Source of the DNA: Dimorphilus gyrociliatus
Taxonomy: Eukaryota > Annelida > Polychaeta > Dinophilidae
Reading direction: 5' to 3'
Assembly: GCA_904063045.1 (NCBI GenBank)
Contig: CAJFCJ010000007.1
Location: 3,417,404 to 3,481,403 of the forward strand
DNA: 64,000 nt
Shown here: positions 35,284-48,600 of the stretch, one piece after another
Position numbering within the stretch: position 1 is the stretch's first letter
Layout: each line of letters opens with the position of its first letter
The notes under the pieces: model-generated
What the model saw: only the letters and a program-made list of their open reading frames with translations
What the model was told of the DNA's origin: nothing
Databases searched by the model: none
Position numbers and translations under genes: made by a program

Positions 35284-38200
35284 ATTTATTAAATAATCCT
35301 ATATTTAAAATTATATTTTTACTTTTTCAGTTGTTGGATCAGCTCTCTACGAAGATCACGGATCTTGTACTGCTTGGGGAACTAAGCATTTTATAACTTT
35401 CGACAAAAGAGCTTTCACATTTGCAGGAAAAGGAACTTATACACTTGTTCAAGATTGTAGTGGTTCTGCTCAAGCTAATTATCAAGTATACATTAATCAA
35501 ACATATTCATGTGCAGAGGATACTGGCTGTAAAGCCGCTTTGAAGGTAAACTATATCTATATAATATAAGAGACGGCAGACAAACGGAAAGATTAAACGT
35601 TTGCAATAAATTTAGGTCACAAGCGGAAAGCAAGTTGTTATTATTGCACCCGAAGGAACTTATGTTGATGGTGTCCTTACACAAACTCCAACTACCGTTG
35701 GAAAGATTGTTCTTAGTCGTTCTGCAGAATATACAGTAGTAAAAGGACTCGATGGTTAGTTAAGAGAATATCTTTTAGATTACATTGGTTAATGATTGTT
35801 TTCCCTCTCTTCAGAATTGAAAGTAACTTATGACGGAAGTTCAACAGTTAGCGTTTGGGCTCCTGACACAATGAAAGGCAAAGTATGCGGTCTTTGCGGA
35901 AATTTCAACGGAAATTCAACAGATGAATATACAACTATTCAAGGAAAACTTTTGGACAATTACGTTGAATTTGGCAACTCTTGGATCGATCCTACAGAAG
36001 AGAGAAATATTGAAGCTGTTAAATTGCCAGCCGCTTCCGCTTGCTCTACACTCAGCATTGAAGAAGTTAATGAAATCAAAGCTCAATGTAAAGTTTTAGA
36101 ACAGACTGGTTTAGCATTTGCAACTTGCGGAAATGCTGTTGATGCCGGATATTATATAAATATATGCGTCAATGATTTATGTTCATGCAAAGCTGAAGGA
36201 TCCAACAATTGCGCAATGAAACGTTGCGATATTTTCCAACAATATAGTAGAATTTGCTCCCAAAAGGGAATTGTTCTTAATTGGAGAACTGCAGATTTTT
36301 GTCCAGCACCACAATGCGAAAATGGAAAAATTTTCAAGGAATGCGGATTGGACTGCGGTCAAGAATGCGGTAGTCAAGGATTTGAAAATGAATGCAGTTC
36401 TGTACAATGTGTTGACGGTTGCTTCTGTCCAGCTGGAACACTTTGGGATGGCGACAAATGCGTTAAGAAGGAAGAATGCTCTTGTAAAAGAAAGACTGGA
36501 GGCAAATCCTACGCCGTAGGTGAACATTATACAAATGATTGCGAAAAATGTACATGCAGCCCTGGAGGTTTGTGGAAGTGTACACCAACACCAAATTGCG
36601 TGGGACGTTGTCAAGTTAGCGGAGATCCTCATTATAAAACATTCGACGGTCGTTACTTTTCATTCAACGGTCAATGCGAATACGTATTGACTATGCCAGG
36701 AAGAGGCGTTTCACTCTCTACTCCCTTCACTATCTGGGTTGAAAATACAATTTGTAAAACAACCGAAGATTCAGTTTGCACAAAAATGGTTACAATTCAA
36801 ATAAAGAAAAACGGAAAGGAATACTTACTTAGATTGAAGAAAGCTTCAGTCGAATTATCGGGAACAAAAGTCGCTTTACCATTAAATATGGATGGAATAT
36901 ATGTTAGACACGTTTCAAGTATCTTGACAAGATTAACAACAGACATTGGTTTGGAAGTTCTTTGGGACGGTGGATCAAGAATTGAAGTTATTGTTGACAG
37001 TAAATACAGAAACAAACTTATGGGTCTCTGTGGTAACTTTAACGGAAAGATCACAGACGATTCAATGACAGCTTCAGGCGATGATGTTAAGAATGTTACC
37101 CAATTTGCTAATGATTGGAAAACTAGCGCAGAATGTAAGACTTCCTTTTCCGGTATCTATGAGAGCGCCTGTACACAAAGCATCCAATACGCCGCCTTTG
37201 CCAAAAAGACATGCTCTGCATTGACTGAAGGAAAATTCAAGGCTTGTAATGATGTTGTCGATCCAAAAACCTATATTCAACAATGCGAACACGATATTTG
37301 CACTTGCGGAAGCCGAGAAAAGACTACACACGACTGCGAATGTACAGCAATGGCTAGTTATTCAAGAGCTTGTGCCCTTAAAAGAGTTATTCTTGATTGG
37401 AGAAGCGATAATCTATGTAGTAAGTATTTCCTTTTACCTTCGTTGAGCCTACTTTAAAAACCCGCTCTTTAATCTTTTCGTAGAAATATCCTGTACAAAG
37501 GGACGAGTCTATAAAGAATGTGGAAAGAATTGCGGTACAACTTGTAGAAGTGTACAGCCAGAGAATTGTAAGGAAGAATGTATCGAAGGTTGCCAATGTC
37601 CTGATGGACAAAAATGGGATGATGAATCTCAATCATGCGTTATTGAAAGCGAATGCAAGTGCTACTTTAAAGGAGAGACATACAGTCCAGGCACTAAGAG
37701 AGTGGACAAATGTAATACTTGTAAATGTATTAATGGCGATTGGACCTGTACTAAAGAGGATTGTACAAGTAAGTTAATCCTCTATTTGTTGGTGTTTACG
37801 TTATTAAATGTTTTTAAAATCCATTTTATAGCTACTCAAGTTTGTCCAGCCGGTAAAGTATGGAATAGCTGTTCCGATTGTGAAAAGACATGTGATAATA
37901 TGCACATTTCTTGCCCAACTGCTTCTTGCCGAAAGGAAGGATGTACATGCCCAAAGGGAAAAGTCCTTTCTGCTGATGGAAAATGCATCACTCCTGACCA
38001 ATGTCCTTGTCACTTTCAAGGAAAGAGTTACAAAGATGGTTCAGTTATCAAGAGAGACTGCAATCATTGTTACTGTTCTAACAGCAGCTGGGTTTGTACA
38101 ACAAAGAACTGCCCAGGATTGTGTCAAGCTTACGGAGATCCTCATTACATCACTTTTGATGGTAAAGCTTACGAATTTCAAGGAGCATGCAGCTACGTTC

Positions 38201-39638
38201 TAGCTGAAGATTTCTGCGGTGGAGCCGGAACCTTCAGAGTTACAGTGGAGAATGTTCCTTGCGGAGCAGAAGGACTTTCGTGCACAAAGAGCGCCAAAGT
38301 TATACTCTACGATACAGTTATTCATTTTGTTAGAGGTACCGCCCCAATCATATCAAAGAATCCACTTGCCGGACCAAATACACCAAAAGCTAAATACGAA
38401 TTCAAGGAAGCTGGCGTTTTCATTATTATGACTACACCACATGGCTTGACTATTCAATGGGACAAGGGTATGAGAATCTACGTCACACTAGCCCCATCAT
38501 ATATGGGCAAGGTTTGCGGTATGTGCGGTAACTTCGACGGCAAAGCTGACAACGACTTCCGTGCTAGAAGTGGCCAATTGGAAGATAAAGCCCTTATTTT
38601 CGCCAACAGCTGGAGAGTTAAGGAATCTTGTCCAAGTGTTAAGAAAGACGCAACCAATCCATGCGATAAGAGTCCAGAAAGAGAAATGTGGGCCAAGCAC
38701 GCTTGTAACATTTTAAGAACTCCAGCTTTCAGTAAATGTCATGATGCTGTTGAAGTTGAAAGATACTACAAAGATTGCGTTTGGGATTCGTGCGGTTGTG
38801 CCAGAGGAGGAGATTGCGAATGTCTCTGTACAGCTGTAGCTGCTTACGTTAAGGCTTGTAATGAAAAAGGCATCCCAATCAAATGGAGAAGTGAGAACCA
38901 TTGTCGTAAGTATTCGTTTTCAAACAAGATAAACTGAGAAGAACATTATCTATCTATTCAATTGTAGCAATGGAATGCGACGGTGGAAAAACTTACAAGG
39001 CTTGCGGAACATCATGCCCTAAACATTGCTACGATTCTGCATTGAAAAGAAAGGAAGGATGTACAACAACATGCGTTGAAGGGTGTCACTGTCCAGAAGG
39101 AACCGTTCTTCACAAAGGACAATGCGTTAAGCACCAATCGTGTACTTGTACTGATCCTTTAACAAAGAGAGAATACGCTCCACTTACGAAAGTAGCTAGA
39201 GGATGTGACCTTTGGTAATATATATATATATATATGAATGACATTCAATAATTTCGTATCTTTTCTCCGTTTAGCGAATGTGTTGGTGGTGAATTTAAAT
39301 GTAAGCGCAATCCATTCTGTGGTGTTGAACAAACAACAACAACAACACCAGGACCAACCACTCGTAAGTTTCATCAATGATTTCTTTACTATAATGAATG
39401 AATGAATGACTAAACCTTTTCATATTTCTTTCAGAATTCTGCGGTGGAGAAGATAAAATGTCTTGTAACAGTCCAACAGGAACTTGCGCTACAACTTGTA
39501 ACGGTATTAGAGAATGTATGCACCCTAATGACGAAGACAATTGTCGTAAGTAAAAACAATAAAGAGTTTAAAGATATTGATAAATGTTTAAACTTTGTCA
39601 AACTGTTTCCATTAGCAACGACAACTGAGAGTACAACT

Positions 39639-39675
<37 letters not shown>

Positions 39676-42600
39676 CCACTACACCAGAACCAACAACAAC
39701 AACAACAACACCAACCACAACAACTGTCCCAACAACAACTGCTTTGGTTTGTGATGCTATGACTCAAGTAAAGTCAGCCTGCAAAGTGAAATGTCCAAAA
39801 ACTTGCGATTATGAATCAAAAACTACTCCTTGTAAAGACTCAAGTGAAGTTCATACTTGCAAGGAAGGTTGCGAATGTAAATTAGACCATGCTTGGCAAG
39901 GAGATAGATGTATCAAGGAAGACCAATGTAGCTGCTACGATAAGACTGAAAAAGTTCGTAGATCTGCCTATGAAACATGGAGATCTGGTTGCGAAAAATG
40001 CGAATGTAAAAACAACAAGGTAGTCTGTAAAAAAGACTGTTCTGATGAACCTTGTGGAGAGGGTTTGAGCAGAGTTAGCGTTGCTGGAGAATGTTGTCCA
40101 GTATGTATGAAAACTACCACCGAATCTGGACCTACAACAACAACAGTAGCAACTACTACACCAGCTCCAACAACAACTCCCGAACCAACCACAACTGTTA
40201 CAACTACCACTGTTACTCCTGCCTGTCCAATTAAGGAAGGTATGGATAATCCACTCCTTATTCCAAACGAAAGAATCAGATCTAGCCCAAAAATGAGCGA
40301 CAACAATGATATAAGACCAAGCTCTGTATCAGGCTGGAAGATACCATTGAAGGAAGCTATCGACGAAAAGCCATGGGTTGAAATTGATCTAGTTGAAAAA
40401 TCTGAAACATTGAACCCAGTTCCAGTGGATCGTGTTCAAATTACTGGAATAGCCAAATATACTGTTTTGTATAAAGTAGATAGTAGAGCTGATAAATGGA
40501 CTCCATACACTGAGAATGGAGTTTCTAAACAATTTGATCCAACCGATGATGAAGTTGACAGATTCCGTCCAACATTTGCAGCTGAATCAATTAAAATAGT
40601 ATTCAACGTTCCATTGAGAGGAGGCGATGTTGTTATCAAGGCAGAGGTTTTCGCTTGTTTCCATGAACCAGCCTCCACAACCACTCCCCTTACCACCACT
40701 ACCACCACTGATACCACAACCACCCCTATCCAAACTACCACCTCACCCGTTGAAACCACCTCTAAAGGTCCCATGTGTCCACTTATTGAAGGTATGGGAT
40801 CTGATCAACCAGTGTTTATCCCCGATAGTAGAATTAGCTCTGTTCCCTCTGATGACGGAACCCCAGCTTTGGCTAAGCCAACCAATGAAGGTTCTTGGAA
40901 GCCTTCTGCCAAGGGTTTAACAAAGCCAATTCTCATAATTAATTTGGTAAGACCAGACGAAAAGGTTGAACCAATATTCGTTGATGCTGTTGATATTATT
41001 GGCAACGTAAAGACTTTCACAGTCTCTTACAAAGCTGATGAAAATTCACCAACTTGGACTGACGTAACAGAAGATGGAAAGCTTAAAGAATTTGATGGAA
41101 CAAATGGAAAAGTTCAATTCCAACCAACAATTCAAGCTGAAGTTATTGCTGTAAAACTCCTCCAAACAACTGATGATGATGAAAAATTTACAGTAAAAGC
41201 AAAGGTTTTCGCCTGTTTCCATGCAGAAGTAACAACCACAACAGCAACTCCAACAACAATTACAACCACAACTGAATCTACTACCACCACAGCAACGGAA
41301 ATTGTAACAACAACAACAGTTGTTACCACAACCGTTCCAACAACAACAGAAGCATTCTGTCAAAAACAAGACATCTTGGTCAGACCAGAAGACTTTAAAT
41401 TGCAAGCATACGGAAGTGATGATCCAACAAGCAACTTGTACACAGTCAACAATGTCTGGAAATCAAAGACAGCTGATGAGGTTAAAATGGTAAGTGCTAG
41501 TTTGTCATTCGACATGACTGACGAACCAACAATCACTGACCTCACTGTTGATATTCGTGGCGCCGATGCAATTGATGTACAATTTGGAGAAGGAGATTCA
41601 GCCATTACAAAGAATGTTGCAATTTCTTCAAAGAATATCTGGACATCTCAATCAGTAAATCTTCCTAAAGGAATGATAACAAGAAGTGTAAACGTTGTTT
41701 TCCATATGCCATCCAATGCACTCTCCGAAAGCTTCATCGAAGTAAAGAATCTTAGAGTAAAGGCTTGCTACAAACCAACAATTGGAACAACAACAACCGT
41801 TTCAACATCTCCCGTACCTACAACAACAGCTACTACTACTCCCGAACCAACAACCACAGCTACTACTACTCCCGAACCAACAACAACAGCCAGTACAACC
41901 ACTGCTACAACTACAACATTGCCACCATTGGGCGATGGTTGCGAACATTTAGACTCTTCAGTATCTGAAGATAAATTGGTTGCAAGTTCAAATGTACCCT
42001 TATCGGATGCACGTATGGCTCTTGAAAAATCAAATGAAGAATACTCAGTTTCATCAGAAGATGACGTTCTATTGAGCTTCAAGATCAAGTCTAGCGATAT
42101 TGTTAAGATTACATCGGTTTCATTCGAAGTTAAAGGAGCCAGTAATGTTGTACTTGGTTTTGATGGATCAAACGGTGAAATAAGCGCACCAGCCAAGAAT
42201 ATTCCAAGAACTGATGTATTTAATACAATCACTAGTACCTCAAAAATTGTTGCCAATATCCTCAAGATCAAACTTTCACCTGGCACATCTGTTCAAGTGA
42301 AAAACTTGTATATTAGAGCCTGTTATGAAACACCAACTCAAACAACAACCGTTGAAATTAAAGATCAAACACCAACTTTCCCAGTCTTTACCGATTCAAC
42401 AACTCAACCTGAACCAACATGCGGCGTCACAGGACAAATGTATGGTTTGTGTACATGCACTTTGACCTGCGCAGATATCATTTCTGGACGTGGATGCAGC
42501 ACTTGGAAATCTACAGCTGATAGCCAAGGAAAATGTTGTAAATGTCCAATCGGACAAGTTGTTAAGGATGGAGTTTGCGTAAATGAAAAGGAATGTACTT

Positions 42601-45600
42601 GTAAAGATAGTGAAAGCGGCGTTGAAAGAGCTTATGGAAGTACTTTTATCGAAGAAGGTACTCATTCCAACTGCAAGAGAGAATGCGTTTTTACAACAAA
42701 TTGCGAAAAGAAATGCACTTACACTTGCTCTCTTACATGCGGAGAAGGCTTCAAGCTGTACCAACCAGAATCTGGCTGCTGTGAATGTCTACCAACAACA
42801 ACCGTTCCAATTACAACAACTGCAGGAGTTTGCACTTGTCCAACAGGCGCAAAGGCTTGCGACAATTGCTCAAAATGTTTCACACCAGATCTTGTATGCG
42901 ATAGAAGAAACGACTGCAATGATATGTCTGATGAGAAAGATTGTCCATGCTATTCTAATGGTAAAACTATCAAATCTGGAGAGACATTTGAAAAGAATGA
43001 ATGCTCTAAATGTATTTGTAAGTCAGGAGTGAGTGACTGCAAGAAAACTTGCTCTATTACAAGTTGCTCAGATGATCAAGTACTCAACCTTTACGCCAAT
43101 GATGAAGAAAAATGTTGCGCTTGCGAAGCTGCCGCAACAACACCAGAACCAACAACCGTAGGAACAACAACACCAGTCTGCAAAGAAGGTGAAAAGGTTG
43201 TCGTTAACGATTGCTTCAGTAAACTTTGTCAAGAAGGTCAATGGCAACAAGTTGCCGACTGCAATAAAAAATGTGGAGAGAATCAAAGACGAGTTGTTTA
43301 CGAAACTGGCGCTTGTTGCGCTTGTGAAGATATTACAACAACAACAACAACAACAACTGTTCAACCAACAACAACAAAGGAAATGTGTCCAGCTAAACTT
43401 CCATTTACAGTTTGCATAAAGACATGTAAATTCTGTCATTTTATGGATCCAGATTGCGTTGAGACAACAAAGGCTAAATGCGTTTCCGGTTGTGATTGTC
43501 CACTAGGTCAACTCCTTCAAGGAGAAGTATGCGTTCCAATGGCCGATTGTTCTTGCAGAATGCCAGATACAAATGAAGCTCTTCCAGTAAGTATTTCAAT
43601 GGAAATTTTACGTTAATTCTATATAAATATATATATCCATTGTATTTAGGCTGGAAAATCTCTTACCTATAAATGTAATGTCTACACTTGTATGGACAAC
43701 ACTTTGAAACAAGCTCCAGTTGTCTGCAAAAAATGTGGTGAAAATGAAAAGGAAGTGACCGTTGAAGGTGAATGCTGTCCAAAATGCGAAGCAATTCTTC
43801 CAACAGAGCCTACCTGCACTGGTGATAAGGAATACACTGCTTGCATGTGTGTACAAACATGCTATACAAAGAATGACAAAACTTTCATTTGTCCAACTGC
43901 CGAACTCTGCAAACCAGGTTGCCAATGTAAGGCTGGTTTTGTTGAAGATTCAAATGGAAAATGTATACCGGAAACCGATTGTGCATGCTTTGATCAAACT
44001 TCAAATATTTGGAGGAAATTGGCCGATACATGGGATGTTCAAAAGAAAACTTGTACAGCAACAGAAAACTGTTCATGTACAAAAGATGGAATCAAATGTA
44101 GCATCAGCTGCGGTGATCTTAAATGTGTTGATGTAAGTTTTCAACATTGTCAACATTCTTTAAATATTTTATTATCATCATTACTATTATTTAATTAGGA
44201 CAAACCAGCAACCGTTGACGCAGCTGGCTGTTGTTCTTGTTTGAAGGATAGAGAGCTTACTACAACAGTTAAACCAGTTTGTACAAGAAAAACAGTTCTT
44301 TGCAATTTGCCATGCGACGTTCCACCAACAATGACATGCGAACAGTATATGAAATCTACTGGTGTTAAGGCACCAGGCTCTCTTGTTGTCTTGCCACCAA
44401 ACCCTACATTCTGTGCTTGTCCTCCAATTGGAGGTTATATGCCTGAATTACCTATGGACATTTCTTTGATAACACAGTATAACTTCTGTATTAAGAGACA
44501 AAAGTGTACTTGCTCTTATCAAGGTCAAACTTATCCTGTAAGTATTTCGTAATTAATTACTCAGCTTTCAGTCTAACATCAATCAATCATTTCATTCAGA
44601 ATGGAGCAACATTCCCTGAAAAAACTGCAGATGGAGCATTTATCAATTGTAGAACATGTAAATGTACAGACAGTGCCATTCAATGCGATGAAGTTGAAGG
44701 TTGCGTTACAACTACAACTACAACAGCCGCTCCTACTACAACAGTTACAACACAAGTTCCATGCGAACTTACAGGATGCGTTGAAGGAGATGTTTGCCAC
44801 AATGTTGATGCTAAATGGAAGATTTCCGATTGCGAAACTTGTACTTGCACTGGACCAAACAGTAAGAGATGCGAAAAGATCAGTTGTCAGTCCTTGGATT
44901 GTCCAATCGCAAAGGGTCTTGTTGCTGTTACTTTACCAGATATTTGCTGTCCAGTCTGCAAAGATATCTGCGTTGGTGAAGCTTTAAGATGCGACGGAAA
45001 ATGCGATTGTCCAAAGCAATCCTGTTCCGATGAATCCGAAGAGCTTTGCAGTTAGTATTGAAAGAAATTGATTAGAATTAGAATAATTATCATACGTTTC
45101 CCCTTATAGAAAAAGATCCACCAAAGCCAAAATGCACAGACGAATATGAGAAACCATCAGAAAACTGCAATGCCGAAATTTTTGTTCGTTCAAGAGTTTG
45201 CCATTCTAAAAAGGATATGAAATATAAATCTCCTCATTGTTGCGAATGTGAAAAGGGAACAGTTTTCAACGGTGAAAAATGTATTCCAATGGATAAATGC
45301 GAATGTATTGATGAACTTGGAAAATTACATTCACCAACTGATAAATGGTCTGATTCGAAAAATAAAGATTGCGTTTCTCATTTGTGTATTAAAAATTCTA
45401 TTGAGACAATTGACGCAAGTAAAGATTGCTCTGAAATTCTTTCTTGTAAAGAGGTAGGAATCAGATTATTCAATAAATTTCATTATATGTTTAAAATTCT
45501 TTAAAACAAAAAGGGTGAAAGAGGTCCAGTTAAAGTTGATGGAGAATGTTGTCCAAAATGCCTTGGTAAGAGTTTTAACCTCATTTATACTTACTTATTT

Positions 45601-48600
45601 AATCAATATTGTTTTTTCTAAAAGCTATTGAAACTACTGTTCCACCACCAACAACAACTGCTGAACCAACAACTACAACAACAAGTAATAATTGCGCAAT
45701 AATATAATATATCATTGTTTTTTATTATTATCTTTTATCTTTACAGAGTGTATAAACAATGCCAAATGTGAATGTCAAGAAAGTTGTACAGACTCTGAAG
45801 CTTGTAAAGATACGCCAGCTTGTTGCCCAGATTTTAATTGTGCAGAAGGATACAAGAAGAACGAAGATGGAGCTTGCATTAAGGAAGCTGATTGTATTGC
45901 TATCAAAGAAACATTTATCCGTAAATTAAATTTTAATATAACAACGCCATAATAATATTCAACTTTTCAATATTAAACAGCCATCTGCAGTTACCCAACA
46001 TTGGCTACTCCAGGAGCTGTTGAATCAATCACAGCCACATCTGTCTGGTCAGAGAATGGTAAAGCCCATGATGCAAGCAATGTCATCCCAGGATTACCTG
46101 GTTGGGTAGCAGATTCAGATAAAGATGATGCTATGGAACTTGTCGTTAAATTCACTCTGCCAACTTTTGTAGCTGGTTTAAGTGTCAGAATGGCTGGAAT
46201 AAAAACATTCCAAATTTTCTATTCCAACGACGGTACTGATTGGGTTCCCTATAAAGAAGTAGGAAACACACCAAAGGTATTTTTTCAACTTTATTGAATT
46301 TTAGTATATTAATATCAACATTTTAAAGGTTTTTGAAAAAGTATACTTTCCAAGTGGACAATATGTACACATTTACTTCCAACAAGCCTTCTTTGCTAAA
46401 CTTGTTAAATTTGACATCATTGAAGAAGAAGTACAAAAAGTTGGAGCAAAAACTTTCCCAAAACTCAACATGGATGTTTTGTCCTGCCATATTCCAATGT
46501 TTGCTGATGCGGAATGTATTGAAAAGGATGGAATGGACTCACCTTTATATTTACCAAATAAATATATTAAATTATCTCCAACACCAGACGGTTTTACCTC
46601 TGATATTGTAAGACCTTCAGGTTCAGGATGGAATATTCCAGCAGTCTTTGCAAGTAAACCCACAATAACTGTACAACTTTCACCTGACTATAACAGGAAA
46701 TCAATTATTGTTGATAAACTTGTCATCACTGGAAATGGAGAAGTAGACACATTGGCCTATAAACCAAATGTTGAATCAGACTTTTTATTGATAGGAAAGA
46801 AAAATGTCGGGGTAAAAACCAAAATTTTACATTAAAATCATTTAAACATAATAACCTTAACCTTTGCATATAGACAATTGGTTCATCCCAAGAAGGAAAA
46901 GTTATTTATAATCTCTCAAGAAAGATTAAAGCTACTGACCTTCGAATAACCTTCAAAATTCCATCAATCAAGAAAACTGATGTATCCATAAAATTCTCAG
47001 TATTCGCTTGTTTTGATTCCGTACAAACAACAACAACTACTACTACACCAATGCCAACAACAACTACAACACAGGAAACAACTACACCAATGCCAACAAC
47101 AACACAAGAAACAACTCAAGCTCCAGTTACAACAACAACGCAACCTGACACAACAACTGCTGTAGTAATAACATCAACCAATCCAACAACAGGACAAACA
47201 ACTGTTCAAATATGTAAATTTGAAGAAGGCATGAATGAACCACAATATATCCCTGATACATCAATCTTTACAAGTACACTAAGTGAAGACTCTAAAGACA
47301 ATCCAAAAACCAATTTAAGGCCAGATTCCATAAAACCATACTTAATGGAAAAATCTCAATCTAACAGTGCAGATATAGATGATAACCCATTTGTTGCAAT
47401 TGATCTAACACCTATTGATTCTGAAAACGCACCTTTTGTTGAGAAAGTAAAATTCCCACAATCCAATATTGGTACTGTAACAATCCAGCGTAAAATACCA
47501 GATGGTGAAAAAAATTCTGGACAATATCAAACAATTGCTGAAAAGGCTACTCCAGACACATCTGATGCAACAATTAAGTTTCCAGAACCAATGAAAATGA
47601 GTGAAATAAAAATAATTTTCTTGACAACAAATGATGCAGAAAACACATTCAAAATTAAAATTGCAATTCATGCATGCTTCACAGTTAAGATCACAACCAC
47701 AACTCAAGGACCAACAACAACAACAACCCAACAACAAACAACCCAAATGACAACAACAGTCCCTGAAACAACAACAATCACAGTACCATCTACAACAACA
47801 ACTGAAGTACCTACCACACCTAAAGAAACCACAACTGAAGCTGCACCAACTACAACAACAACTACAACAGCAGCACCAACAACAACAACCACTCTTGTAT
47901 CTACAACAACAATGTCAGTTAAACCAACTGAAGGTACAACAACAACACCTGCCGTTATTGAAACAACCACAACTACTGCAGGAACAACAACCAAAATCTG
48001 TCCATTCCAAGAGACAATGGACAATCCTGCTGTAATTGGTCAAGGCCAAATCAAGACTAGCCCATCTGAAGAAGGTTCAAATGATAAGGTTCGTTTGGAC
48101 AAGGAAGGATGGACACCAAAGGTTCCAACCAGCTCAACTGAAGAAAAACCATATGTTGATATTGACCTCGATGTTGGTGATGACAGTAATGAACCATATG
48201 TTGAAAAGGTCATTATTAAGGGCAATACTCAGATAGTATCAGTATACAAAAAGAATGTCAATGATGATGATTGGACTGGAATTGTTGAAGATGTTGAAGT
48301 TAAGGAAAATGGAGAAGTTGTCTTCCCCACAGTTGTAAAGGCCGATTCTATAAGAATTGTACTTGTTAAACCTGAAGATAATGAGGATGGTTCTCCAGTA
48401 ACTAACTACAGAGTTAATGTTGGAGTACATGCTTGTATCACACCAACTAGTAAGTAGTCAATTGTGCTCAAAATTTTCTTTTCATTTGTTAAAGAACAAA
48501 CATTTAATTTTTAAATTTTTTTCAGTGACTACAACAACATCAGCTCCAACAACAACTATGACTACAACTACACCTGTAGCTACAACAACAACAGAAGCTA

